From NCBI GenBank assembly GCA_002085465.1, contig NBML01000081.1:1-13004 (forward strand): a DNA stretch of 13,004 nucleotides, read 5' to 3'. This DNA is from Desulfobacteraceae bacterium 4572_89 (lineage in GTDB: Bacteria > Desulfobacterota > Desulfobacteria > Desulfobacterales > Desulfobacteraceae). Position numbers and translations under genes: made by a program. A model generated the notes under the pieces. The model was not told the DNA's origin and ran no database searches. It saw only the letters and a list, made by a program, of their open reading frames with translations. This document shows, one piece after another, positions 1-8,600 of this stretch. Position 1 is the first letter of the stretch, and the number at the start of each line of letters is the position of its first letter.

Positions 1-342
1 AAGAGGGTTAAGGTGGATGAAGTGCCTTCCGGCTGGATGGGGCTGGACATCGGCCCGGAAACTGCAGCCATGTTTTCTGAAGCCGTTGGAGAGGCCGGAA
101 CCATTGTCTGGAACGGCCCCATGGGGGTGTTTGAGATGGCGCCTTTCCGGGAGGGAACCCAGGCCGTTGCCGATGCAGTCGCAGCCTCTTCCGCCTTTTC
201 CATTGTGGGTGGCGGGGATACCGGTTCGGCACTCAAGGTTTGCAAAAGGGCTGATGAGATCAGTTATATTTCAACGGGCGGGGGTGCCTTTCTACACCTC
301 ATGGAGGGGAAGACCCTGCCGGGAGCAGAGGCCCTTGCTTAA
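1..342 (+). CDS. pgk: Phosphoglycerate kinase, C-terminal 113 residues (5' end outside window)
   Basis: This is the 3' end of the glycolytic and gluconeogenic enzyme that interconverts 1,3-bisphosphoglycerate + ADP and 3-phosphoglycerate + ATP in the cytoplasm. The frame is open from base 1 and stops with TAA at 340-342. The visible part is the C-terminal nucleotide-binding lobe with family hallmarks in the right order: GLDIGPET, then WNGPMGVFE, then the glycine-rich SIVGGGDT and finally YISTGGGAFLHLMEGKTLPG. The common form of the last motif is GGGASLEFLEGK, so AFLHLMEGK is a mild variant. The fragment appears intact and ends at the usual place. The next gene begins 20 nt downstream on the same strand, so the two are probably co-transcribed. 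Identity is certain; the missing N-terminal lobe is simply outside the window. Confidence 0.98.
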   Translation, partial: KRVKVDEVPSGWMGLDIGPETAAMFSEAVGEAGTIVWNGPMGVFEMAPFREGTQAVADAVAASSAFSIVGGGDTGSALKVCKRADEISYISTGGGAFLHLMEGKTLPGAEALA

Positions 343-362
343 GGGGCTGAAAGGGGAATAGG

Positions 363-1424
363 GTGGAATTCTGTTGCATAAGGGACTCCCTGAGCCGCAA
401 GGCCAGGCTGAGGCGTTCCTATTATGAGATTTTGCGGGATGAGATGGACCAGTTTGTTTTAGGGTATGCCCTTGTGGATTCCTATAACAATTTTATCCGT
501 CAAAAAATGCCCTATCCCTTTGTGGAGACCAGGGAGCTTAAGCCCAGGGCCAGGATTCCCACCACGGAATTTGAAGCCCAGAATGCTTTTCTGGTGCTTT
601 TTTGTGAAGATTTTGTGGATGAGAAACATAAGAAATATATTCGCTATTTTGACGTCAACAAGACAAACAAGACTAATCTTTTAAAGCATAAGTATTTCCC
701 CATGGTGGAAGATTACCAGCGGAATCTGAAATACCTTGAGACGCCCGGTTTTTTTGATTTTATGAGATCTCTTCTGCCGGTGGATTACGCCCTGCTCATC
801 CAGCGTGATCCCAAGTCGGTGGCCAGGGATCGTTATGCCCTGACCCATTTCCATGTCCGCATAGACTGGCCAATTGCCGATGCTGCCGAGGATCTGGCCA
901 TAAGGCTGAGATATATCTCCAAGGATCTCTATGAGAAAGGGGATGCCTATGCTGATGCTTTTCAGAAGAAATTTTTTGAATACTATGGGATGCCGGTGAT
1001 GGCAGGTGGGAGGAGAACCGCTGCAATTGTTGCTGCCCAGTATTTGAGAAAGCTTGCCGGAATCACCACCGTGTACGTGGCAAGCAGTGAGTCCAGGGCC
1101 TTGCTCCGCATTGATGAGATGGGAATCTCCAAGTCCGTGCTGGTGAAGTTTTCACGGGGGGAAATTCAGGAGATCGCCAAAAATGCCTCCATGTCCCAGA
1201 ACACCTTTACCAAAAACTATGTTGTGGCCAGGGAGGGGAAACGTCTGGTGTGTATTTTCAACACCCGGTACGATTACACATTCCATGCCCTTCCCCCGGA
1301 GGGAGGGCGTCTCAGGGAATTGAAATCAGATATCAACTGGCTCACAGTTGCATTTGAGCAGATTCTGCCCAAACCCACGGTGTGGAAGCGCCCTCCCATT
1401 CCCGTCAAGATCATCTATACCTAA
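363..1424 (+). CDS. Conserved-looking protein of unknown function, downstream of pgk
   Basis: A 353-residue soluble protein that I do not recognise. The GTG start at 363 is preceded by AGGGG (352-356) with a 6-nt spacer, lying just after the pgk stop, so translation in an operon with pgk is likely. I see no signal peptide, membrane helix or metal-binding cysteine cluster. Codon use and GC are like the neighbours. The N-terminus is basic and helical (SRKARLRRSYYEILRDEMDQ, about residues 11-30). The middle is rich in aromatic and charged residues (FVDEKHKKYIRYFDVNK, about 84-100). A glycine-rich stretch MPVMAGGRRTAAIVAAQYLR lies in the second half. The C-terminus is proline-rich (ILPKPTVWKRPPIPVKIIYT). 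The reading frame is full length and ends directly at an intrinsic terminator, which supports a real gene. No function is assigned; proximity to pgk alone does not prove a metabolic role. Confidence 0.85.
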   Translation: MEFCCIRDSLSRKARLRRSYYEILRDEMDQFVLGYALVDSYNNFIRQKMPYPFVETRELKPRARIPTTEFEAQNAFLVLFCEDFVDEKHKKYIRYFDVNKTNKTNLLKHKYFPMVEDYQRNLKYLETPGFFDFMRSLLPVDYALLIQRDPKSVARDRYALTHFHVRIDWPIADAAEDLAIRLRYISKDLYEKGDAYADAFQKKFFEYYGMPVMAGGRRTAAIVAAQYLRKLAGITTVYVASSESRALLRIDEMGISKSVLVKFSRGEIQEIAKNASMSQNTFTKNYVVAREGKRLVCIFNTRYDYTFHALPPEGGRLRELKSDINWLTVAFEQILPKPTVWKRPPIPVKIIYT

Positions 1425-1445
1425 CCCGGACAAACCGGGTTTTTT
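1423..1445 (+). terminator. Intrinsic terminator of the pgk operon
   Basis: AACCCGG (1423-1429) pairs perfectly with CCGGGTT (1435-1441) across a 5-nt loop, followed by a run of T ending at 1445. The stem begins inside the TAA stop codon of the upstream gene. On the opposite strand the hairpin is not followed by a T run, so it should work in the + direction only and would not stop transcription of the converging che operon. Confidence 0.88.
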
Positions 1446-1464
1446 ATGAAAATATCGTAACCGT

Positions 1465-3108
1465 TCACAGGGTACTGCACCTGCTGCGTTGGCGGGCATT
1501 TGAAGTACATGAGTACGTCTGCATGCCCGCCGCCTTGCATCTGCAGCACCCTGTAGCTTCTACAAAATCACTCTGGGTGGTAATCATGATGATGGGAAGT
1601 TCCTGCCTGGAATATTTTTTTCTGATTTCAAGAGTAAGCTGAATTCCGTTGATTTTCGGCATATTGAGGTCGGTTATGATGAGATCGGGTTTGGAGACCG
1701 CAACCGCCGGGAGCACCTCTTCGGGAAATTGAAACAGCGTGGGGCTGTAGCCCATGGCCGTCAGCTTATTCTGATAGAGTTTGAGCATCATCTTGGAGTC
1801 GTCCACCACAAAGATTTCATAGCTTTTGGGTGATATTTTTGCGGACTTCTTTTTAACGGCTGCCCCCATGGTCTGGGCCAGTTCCTGTTTCCCTTTATCC
1901 TTTAGCAGTGAGAGAAAATTATTTCTGACTTCAGGTGATGCTTTTGATACCAGATGGGTGGTTGCCAGATTGAGAAAGGACTCTTCCTCCAGAAGGAAGT
2001 TGAAAATACCGTCCACTCCGGAATCCATGAGGGCGGATACTGCATGGAGGGCGTCCTGGTTCTCTTCCCGGACTATGTTTTTGAGTCCTGCTACCAGTAC
2101 CTTTGAGATATTTTTATCAACGGCACGGGCTGCACTCATTCTGACGGCCTCTACCTCATCCTGGAGTCCCCCTGCCAGGCTTATGGCGGATTTTGTGGAA
2201 GGGAGACGGTCCAGAGCCTCATAGGCGGCCTGTCTGATATTGGGGTCCCTGGGCTTGAGGTTGATGATGTCCAGGATGGTGGGCAGGGCTGCCTGATCCC
2301 CGATATACCCCAGGGTTGTGAGAAGGTGCACCATGTAGTCGGCTTGGGCATTGGCAATGGCCGATGTCAGGATGGGAACGGCTTTGTTTCCTATCTCTAT
2401 GAGCTGGTCGATGGCGGCGTCCCTGATATGGGTATGCCGCGATTCCAAAAGGGATGCCAGGGTATCTAAAGCGTATTGATCCTGAATTTCCGCCAGAGCT
2501 TCAACGGCGATGAGGTCGGATTCCCGGGTGCCTGTTATGACGGCCTTTATCTGGTCAATGGCTTCCCTTCCGCCCACATCCGCCATGGCGAAGATAGCCC
2601 CATGCTGGAGTTTAAGATCCGGATGGTCCGTCAGGGTGCCAAGTGCGGGAAGGGCTTCGGGCAGCCTCATGGCGCCCAGGGATCGGGCGGTCTGAAGAAG
2701 GATCTCACTGTCAGTTTCGGTTGAAAGCAGGTTTAAAAGCGCAGGAGCGGCCTCTGTGAGGATGAGATCTCCAGCCGCCCTGAGATAGATGATCTGATTT
2801 TCTTTATCACCCTGGGTTATATAGGAGATGACAAGTTCGGAGTTTCCAAAGGCCTTATCAAGGATCAGCTCATACAGAGCATCCTGGAATTCGGGATTTT
2901 TAATTTCAACCCTTGTGAGTTGTTCCAGAAGAGGGAATACCAGATCCTCGGGGGCACGTCCCAGCTCCATAAGTGCCCGGGTCTGCACCTCAGGATCAAT
3001 CTCGCTGTCCGATGCAAACTGCAGAAGAGCCTTGGCCTTGACAATGTCTTTCTCTTTAAGACAGAACAGGAGTTCCTCTATGAAGTCATTTGGATCTATT
3101 CCAGACAT
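1465..3108 (-). CDS. HEAT-repeat protein with a C-terminal CheY-like receiver, truncated by a repeat element
   Basis: The 547-residue frame starts at ATG 3108 behind GGAGG with a 6-nt spacer. Residues about 20-410 are a run of helical HEAT-like repeats with recurring segments such as ALPALGTLTDHPDLKLQHGA and the aspartate-led AAIDQLIEIGNKAVP; this fold usually serves protein-protein binding. Residues about 430-518 are a receiver: acidic pair D436/D437 (VVDDS), phosphoacceptor D480 (IITDLNMP) and T510/T511 (IIMITTQSD). The receiver then breaks off. From codon 519 the reading runs into an 88-bp palindromic element (1467-1554), which supplies a cysteine- and arginine-rich tail of 29 residues and most of the stop context. 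The conserved lysine, last strand and last helix of the receiver are missing. It is the last gene of the che cluster, 35 nt after cheR, so the ancestral protein was probably a CheA phosphorylation target. Whether the present protein folds or is phosphorylated is doubtful. It could equally be scored as a pseudogene. Confidence 0.85.
   Translation of the reverse strand: MSGIDPNDFIEELLFCLKEKDIVKAKALLQFASDSEIDPEVQTRALMELGRAPEDLVFPLLEQLTRVEIKNPEFQDALYELILDKAFGNSELVISYITQGDKENQIIYLRAAGDLILTEAAPALLNLLSTETDSEILLQTARSLGAMRLPEALPALGTLTDHPDLKLQHGAIFAMADVGGREAIDQIKAVITGTRESDLIAVEALAEIQDQYALDTLASLLESRHTHIRDAAIDQLIEIGNKAVPILTSAIANAQADYMVHLLTTLGYIGDQAALPTILDIINLKPRDPNIRQAAYEALDRLPSTKSAISLAGGLQDEVEAVRMSAARAVDKNISKVLVAGLKNIVREENQDALHAVSALMDSGVDGIFNFLLEEESFLNLATTHLVSKASPEVRNNFLSLLKDKGKQELAQTMGAAVKKKSAKISPKSYEIFVVDDSKMMLKLYQNKLTAMGYSPTLFQFPEEVLPAVAVSKPDLIITDLNMPKINGIQLTLEIRKKYSRQELPIIMITTQSDFVEATGCCRCKAAGMQTYSCTSNARQRSRCSTL
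1467..1554. repeat. Palindromic repeat element, copy 1 (inserted in the receiver coding end)
   Basis: An 88-bp imperfect palindrome. The outer arms ACAGGGTACTGCA (1467-1479) and TGCAGCACCCTGT (1542-1554) are inverted repeats with 12 of 13 positions paired. The inner arms GGCGGGCAT (1491-1499) and ATGCCCGCC (1523-1531) pair perfectly. Two GTAC tetramers (1505-1508 and 1513-1516) sit at the tip. Two blocks, CACCTGCTGCGTTG (1478-1491) and CGCCTTGCATCTG (1531-1543), recur in copy 2 at 11907-12009. No coding capacity and no clear target-site duplication are visible. The form suggests a REP- or MITE-like non-autonomous element; the family name is not known to me. Confidence 0.8.
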
Positions 3109-3143
3109 GGAAATCCTCCGGTTTTTTTAGGTGCCTTGTAAAA

Positions 3144-3977
3144 CTATTTTGATTGATAAAAGACTGATTTAAGATATCGCTGGGGAACGAATAGATCCGT
3201 GTCATTGGCAAGGGATTCTGTGGAGCCGATGATCAGATATCCGTCGGGTTCCAGAACTTTTGCAATGTTAGTATAGATTTTTCTCCGGTCTTCTGGGGTA
3301 AAGTAGATCATGACGTTACGGCAGAGGATAATATCGAATTTGCCCAGTCCAATAAACGGCTTCATAAGGTTCAGTTTTTTGAATTGCACCATGAACCTGA
3401 TTTCGTCATTGATTTTCCAGGATTCTCCATGCTGGGTGAAATATTTGTTGAGACGCTGGGTATCAAGCCCCCTGCTGATTTCAAATTTATTATATTGACC
3501 ATAGCTGGCCTTGGAAACGGCCTCGTCTGAGATATCCGTGCCAAGGAGTTTTATATTGTAGCTGTTCCGGGAGAGGCCCATCTCATGCATGGCCATGGCA
3601 ATGCTGTATAACTCCTGTCCCGTTGAACTGGCGGCACTCCATAACCTTATGGAAGGTTGTAGACTGCTTTTTTTTGAGCGTTTATCAATTAAGTCCGGCA
3701 GAATTTTGAACTTTAGCAGTTCAAAAGGGGCTTTATCCCGAAAAAAATAGGTTTCATTGGTGGAAATGGCATCTATGATCCGGTTTTGAATTGTTTGTTT
3801 GAAATCTGATTTGGCTTTTCTATGCAGATCCGCAAAGGAGGTGCACCCCAATTGATCCATGAGAGGATTGAGCCTTGTCTCCATGAGGTACTCTTTGCCT
3901 TTGTTCAGGGAGATGCCCGAAGCCTCAAGAATATATTTGGCCATTACATCAAATTCGGTAGAAGTGATTTTTATCAT
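3144..3977 (-). CDS. cheR: Chemotaxis protein methyltransferase CheR
   Basis: Transfers methyl groups from S-adenosylmethionine to glutamates of chemoreceptors, setting adaptation together with CheB. The 277 residues match the usual length. Residues about 1-75 are the helical CheR N-terminal domain, ending in ISTNETYFFRD (71-81), typical of the family. The SAM-binding Rossmann part shows WSAASSTGQELYS (113-125), the acidic loop LLGTDIS (144-150), and LCRNVMIYF (218-226), with GYLIIGSTES near the end. The ATG at 3977 lies 9 nt after the cheB stop, and the AGG-TAG end of cheB doubles as a weak Shine-Dalgarno (AGGTAGG), suggesting translational coupling. No TPR extension is present. Its receptor substrate is not encoded in this window. 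Appears intact. Confidence 0.97.
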   Translation of the reverse strand: MIKITSTEFDVMAKYILEASGISLNKGKEYLMETRLNPLMDQLGCTSFADLHRKAKSDFKQTIQNRIIDAISTNETYFFRDKAPFELLKFKILPDLIDKRSKKSSLQPSIRLWSAASSTGQELYSIAMAMHEMGLSRNSYNIKLLGTDISDEAVSKASYGQYNKFEISRGLDTQRLNKYFTQHGESWKINDEIRFMVQFKKLNLMKPFIGLGKFDIILCRNVMIYFTPEDRRKIYTNIAKVLEPDGYLIIGSTESLANDTDLFVPQRYLKSVFYQSK

Positions 3978-3986
3978 TGGCTTTGC

Positions 3987-5081
3987 CTACCTGACCACTG
4001 TTTTAGTTATTTCAGCCGCCAGTCTGTCAAGGGGGGCTATAACGTCGGTTAGACCCGATTCAATGGGCTCCTTGGGCATACCGTAAACAGTGCAGGACGC
4101 TTTGTCCTGGGCGATGATGATGCTGCCGTTTTGTTTCATCTGGGCCAGTCCCTTTGTTCCGTCAGAGCCCATACCGGTCATAATGACTCCGGTGGCACGC
4201 CCTACATAGTGCTCGGCAATGGATCTGAAAAGATAGTCCACGGAGGGCTTGCAACTGTTTTCTGGGGGGTCGTCGGTTATTTTTATAATTCTGGAAAGTC
4301 CGTCGGCGCCAGCAGTGATCTTCATCTGTTTGCCCCCTGGAGCGATGTAAGCGGTGTTGGGAAGAATAGACTCTCCGTTGATTGCCTCCTTGACTTCAAG
4401 GCTGCATTTTCCGTTAAGGCTTTTTGCCAGGGAGCGGGTGAACATGGGAGGCATATGCTGGACTACCAGGATGGGTACATTGAGCCGGGGCGACAGCAGG
4501 GGCATCATTTTGGCAAGGGCGTTGGGTCCACCGGTGGATATGCCGATCCCTACAATTTCCGAGAAAGTGGTCCGTTTTCGTGTTAAAGGGGCTCTTGGAG
4601 GGGAAATGGATGGTTTCAAAGGGCTGGTTTTCCGCCTGACAGATCGGTTCCCCTTTAGCCTGGTCCGAATTTCTCTTTGGCGCTGAAATGCTTTGAGGAT
4701 AGGGCCAACAGTCTCCCTGACCTTGAGAGTGTTTTCAGCCATCCTTCCGGAATCGGGTTTGGGAATGAAATCAAAAGCTCCGAGTTCCAGTGCCTTGACC
4801 GTCATTTCGCTCCCTTTGCTGGTCAGGGTGCTGAGCATGACGACCGTGGGCGCGTCGGGCATGGTCTGAAGGTGTTCCAGAACTTCAATACCGCTCATTT
4901 CAGGCATTTCGATATCAAGGGTGACCAGATCCGGCTTAAGGGATGCAATGCGTGACAGGGCGATCTTTCCGTTGGTTGCAGTGCCCACAACTTCAACTTC
5001 GGGAAATTCCTTGAAAACATCACTGACAATTTTTCTGTAGACAATGGTATCGTCCACAACCAGAACTTTTATGGTCTCCAT
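3987..5081 (-). CDS. cheB: Chemotaxis response regulator / protein-glutamate methylesterase CheB
   Basis: Removes methyl groups from chemoreceptor glutamates (and in the family also deamidates glutamines), activated when CheA phosphorylates its receiver. The 364 residues show a receiver at about 4-120 with D10/D11 (VLVVDD), phosphoacceptor D56 (VTLDIEMPEMSG) and K108 (FIPKPD). A basic, proline-rich linker follows (about 135-172). The esterase domain carries the catalytic triad: S182 in GIGISTGGPNA, H209 in VVQHMPP and D307 in MTGMGSDG. ATG 5081 touches the TAA of cheW directly (TAAATG), with AAGGA inside the cheW end as ribosome binding site, so cheW and cheB are translationally coupled. All key residues are present; it should be active. 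Confidence 0.98.
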   Translation of the reverse strand: METIKVLVVDDTIVYRKIVSDVFKEFPEVEVVGTATNGKIALSRIASLKPDLVTLDIEMPEMSGIEVLEHLQTMPDAPTVVMLSTLTSKGSEMTVKALELGAFDFIPKPDSGRMAENTLKVRETVGPILKAFQRQREIRTRLKGNRSVRRKTSPLKPSISPPRAPLTRKRTTFSEIVGIGISTGGPNALAKMMPLLSPRLNVPILVVQHMPPMFTRSLAKSLNGKCSLEVKEAINGESILPNTAYIAPGGKQMKITAGADGLSRIIKITDDPPENSCKPSVDYLFRSIAEHYVGRATGVIMTGMGSDGTKGLAQMKQNGSIIIAQDKASCTVYGMPKEPIESGLTDVIAPLDRLAAEITKTVVR

Positions 5082-5531
5082 TTAATCCTTCAGCACCTCG
5101 TCAATGTCCAGAATACCGATCAGGCTGTTTTCGGTTTTTAATACGCCCTTAAAGAATTTACCCTTTACTCCGCTGATGTTGGATGGTGCAGGTTCAATGC
5201 GCTTTTTTTCGGCCATGACCACATCACTGATGGAATCCACCATCAATCCTATATGTTCATCCTGGGAGCGGACGATGATGTTGCGGTTATTCTTGTTCTT
5301 TTGAATCTGGGAAAGCTCAAGTTTTTTGCCAAGGTCCAGGATTGTTACGATACGTCCCCTGAGATTCAATACACCGACAACATAATCGGCTGCCTGGGGT
5401 ACGGTTGTTACTTCGAAATGTTTGTTGATCTCCTGAATATTCAGGATGTCAATGCCGCAAAGGGCTTTGCCCACATAAAATGTGGCCAGTTCCATATTCT
5501 CCTGCATGCCGGTATTAGCTTGGTTGGTCAT
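5082..5531 (-). CDS. cheW: Chemotaxis coupling protein CheW
   Basis: Scaffold protein that links CheA to chemoreceptors in the signalling array. It has a single CheW domain of 149 residues. Conserved features include FYVGKALCGIDILNIQEI (about 18-35), the loop VVGVLNLRGRIVTILDL (about 51-67) with the conserved arginine R60, and IGLMVDSISDVV (about 94-105). I chose ATG 5531 because AGGAG lies just upstream at normal spacing. An in-frame TTG at 5552 would put that ribosome binding site inside the gene and is unlikely. It follows cheA after 94 nt and is fused to cheB by TAAATG. This is a third CheW-type domain in the locus, since CheA itself carries two. Confidence 0.96.
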   Translation of the reverse strand: MTNQANTGMQENMELATFYVGKALCGIDILNIQEINKHFEVTTVPQAADYVVGVLNLRGRIVTILDLGKKLELSQIQKNKNNRNIIVRSQDEHIGLMVDSISDVVMAEKKRIEPAPSNISGVKGKFFKGVLKTENSLIGILDIDEVLKD

Positions 5532-5549
5532 GATGATTCTCCTTCTGTT

Positions 5550-5579
5550 CAAACCGGAACCGGTAAAAAATTCGGTTTG
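5550..5579 (-). other. Hairpin in the cheA-cheW leader
   Basis: CAAACCGGAA (5550-5559) and TTCGGTTTG (5571-5579) pair over nine bases with one bulged G, across a loop containing an A/T run. It lies about 8 nt upstream of the cheW Shine-Dalgarno. It could adjust cheW translation relative to cheA, or mark an mRNA processing site. There is no T run after it in the - direction, so it is not a typical terminator. The evidence is structural only. Confidence 0.35.
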
Positions 5580-5625
5580 CCCGTCTTTATTTAATATTCA
5601 GCTGATCCGGTAATGATTGTTAATT

Positions 5626-8600
5626 CTACAGTCCAAGAAACTGTCTGATGATTTTCATCAGGTTTTCCCGATCCAGCTTGATTTCATAGGCGTCAATGCC
5701 CACCCGTTTTCCCTGTTCCACATGGGATTCACTTGCCAGGGAGGTGAGGGCTATTACGGAAAAATGGGAAAACCTGGGATCGGATTTGATTCTTTGAGTC
5801 AGCTCAAATCCGTTCATATTGGGCATTTCAAGGTCGGTGACCACGATGTCGATGGCATCGCTCTTCTGCTGGAGAACCTCCCAGGCTTCCGCTCCGTCTT
5901 CAACATCAATCACTTCATAACCCTCTTCGGTCATAAACCCCTTGACCTGTTTTCTGAAAAATGCGGAGTCCTCGGCAAAGAGAATCACCTTCCGGCCTTC
6001 GCTGATCATCTCAACGGCCGCATTTTGTTCGTCCTCAAACCATTTGGGGTTGAGGGTTTTAACCATCTCAAAGATATCCACAAGAAGGGTGGTGGAGTCC
6101 TCAATGATCATTGAGCCGTTGATGCAGGGCTGTTTTAATGTGGAGTCGTCGATATCCATGTTGACCTGCACCGCATCCACGGGCGGGCTGACCATGAGTC
6201 CCAATTCCCGGCCTTTTACGGTGAAGACAATAACCTCCTGCTGTTCACGCGGGGGCAGGGGCTCAACAGATGCAACCTGGGAGAGTTCATAAAGGGGCAG
6301 AGCACCGCCCCGGTATTGAACTACTTTTTTGCCGCCAACCATTTCGATGGTGGATACCGGGATTCTTTCAATACGCTCAACCAGATTCAGGGGGGCTGCA
6401 AAATGCTCTTTTTCTCCATTACGGAATACCAGAAGGGCAGCCTTGTCTCTGGCTCTCTCCCTGGCCTCTTCAGCGGCTTTTGCCTCCTTGGCCACCCGTT
6501 CAGCTTCAGCCATGGTGGTAAGCTCCGCCATCTGGGCCAGACTTGAGACATCCAGAATCAACGCGACCCTGCCGTCACCCATGATGGTGGCTCCGGCATA
6601 TCCGGAGCATTTTTTAAGATGCCGCCCCAGGGGTTTTACAACAATCTCTTCAGAGTCCTTGAGTTCATCCACCACCAGGCCGTATTTAAAGGAGCCTGCG
6701 GATACTACTGCGATGTTGATGGCACTGTTGGCATGGTAACGGCGGTCTTCACCCGCTCTCTTATTCTGGTCTGTTTTTTCACTGTCCTGGGTCTGGGCGG
6801 CTTCGCCAAGGGTGGCATGCTGGGGAGAACGGCGGTCGGAAATAGTAGCCCTTTGGTCGGGATACTCCTGGTTGTCCTCTGGATGGATAAATGTTTTTTT
6901 AATTCCCAGGACCTTGGATAGATTGAGCAGGGGGAGAAGGTTTCCCCTCAGTCTAACCACATCTGCATCCCCGACCTTTTCAACGCGGTTCTTGATCTGA
7001 GCTGCCGGTATTCTCAGGAGCTCATCCAGATTGACCTGGGGGACTGCATATCGTTCATGGCCCACGGAGATGATCTGACTTGGAATGATGGCCAGGGTAA
7101 GGGGCAGCTTAATCTGGATATCGGTGCCCTTGCCCGGGGTGGAATCAATTTCAATGATGCCGCCCAGCTTTTCAAGGTTGGTCATAACCACATCCATACC
7201 AACTCCCCGGCCTGAGACATCGGTGATCTTTTCGGCAGTGGAGAATCCGGGGAGAAGGATGAGCTCAGTCTTCTCCTTAGAGGTCATGTCAGCAACCTGC
7301 TGATCGGTTTTCAGCCCCTTGGCAACGGCGGTTTGGGCTATGGCGTTGGGGTCCAGTCCCTTGCCGTCATCGGATATGACAATGTTGACCTGTCCGGCAT
7401 CATGGTAGGCTTTGAGGGTAATGTGGCCGATGGCGGGTTTTCCTGCCCTCTCCCTCACCTGGGGAAGCTCTATGCCGTGATCCACTGAGTTCCGTATCAG
7501 ATGGGTCAATGGATCGTTTATGGATTCCAGGATGGTCTTGTCCAGCTCCACATCTTTGCCCAGGATGGTGATTTCGATGTTTTTTTCAAGATCTCTGGAA
7601 AGATCCCGAACAACCCGGGTGAACTTGTTAAAGACATTGGCTATGGGCTGCATCCGGGTCCTCATGATCGCTTCCTGGAGTTCCGATGTGATCATGTCAA
7701 TGCGCTGGCTTGAAATTTCCGTGGCTTTTACATTGGAGGAGTTTATTCCCTGGAGCAGCTGATTTCTGCTTAAAACCAGCTCTCCGGCAAGATTCATCAG
7801 GGTGTCCAGAAGGTTGACGTTTACCCTGAGAGAGCCCACAGGTTTGGAAGCCACCGGGTTATTTATAACAGCTTCCTGCTCTGCTGCCCGGGCCTCAGTT
7901 TTGGCAGGGACCTCGGCGGCTGCTGCGGCATGAACCTCTTTTTTCTCCACGGGCTGGAATACAACCGGCTCCATTGCAGGTGCATTTTCAGCCAGGGCGG
8001 GTTGGACTTTTTTTGTTTGAAGCTCCTTGACCGGCATGGGGCCGGCTTCTTTTGCCCTGTTTTCATCGGTCAGGGAGATCATATCTTCATTGATCAGATG
8101 GATATACTCCTCATCCAGATCAAAAAGGGTATCTGTCATCTCGGGTTCCAGGATGGATGCGAAGAGAATTTGAACAGGTATCAGGGAGGGCAGGGCTGTT
8201 TCATCCAGGTTGCCCACGGATGGAAAATCGATACGGGCATCCAGGATGATTCCTGTCTTCTCCAGGGAGGTGATCACATTGACAGGGTTTTTTGTTTTAT
8301 TATGAATGTCGTGGATCAGATCATACTCAACAAGATATATAAATTTGCCTTCCTGGTGACTTTGATCGATAGCCTCCCGGGGGATTTGAGCAAAAATCCG
8401 GCCGTCGGGCAGAGTGATATCCATGAATCCGGCAGCAGTCTCCTCAACGGTGTCCACAGGTTCCGCAGGAGGTGCGGCAGTGATATTCTTAAGCGCCTCA
8501 ATATGGGTGGACACATCCTTCTCGTTACTGGTCTGAATGTTATTCATGAGGTTCTCAAGTCGATCAAAACCCTTGAGAAGCACACTGATGATTTCAGAAC

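Noticed and set aside
1423..1441. Bidirectional terminator serving the che operon
   Set aside because: On the - strand the stem is followed by AGGTATAG and not by a T run.
1467..1554. Integron attC site
   Set aside because: The palindrome has a GCGTTGGC-like block, but the far end lacks the matching RYYYAAC core, there is no integrase or cassette array, and the second copy is alone in an intergenic region.
5532..5552. Longer cheW start (TTG 5552)
   Set aside because: It would place the clear AGGAG Shine-Dalgarno inside the coding region; ATG 5531 has correct spacing.
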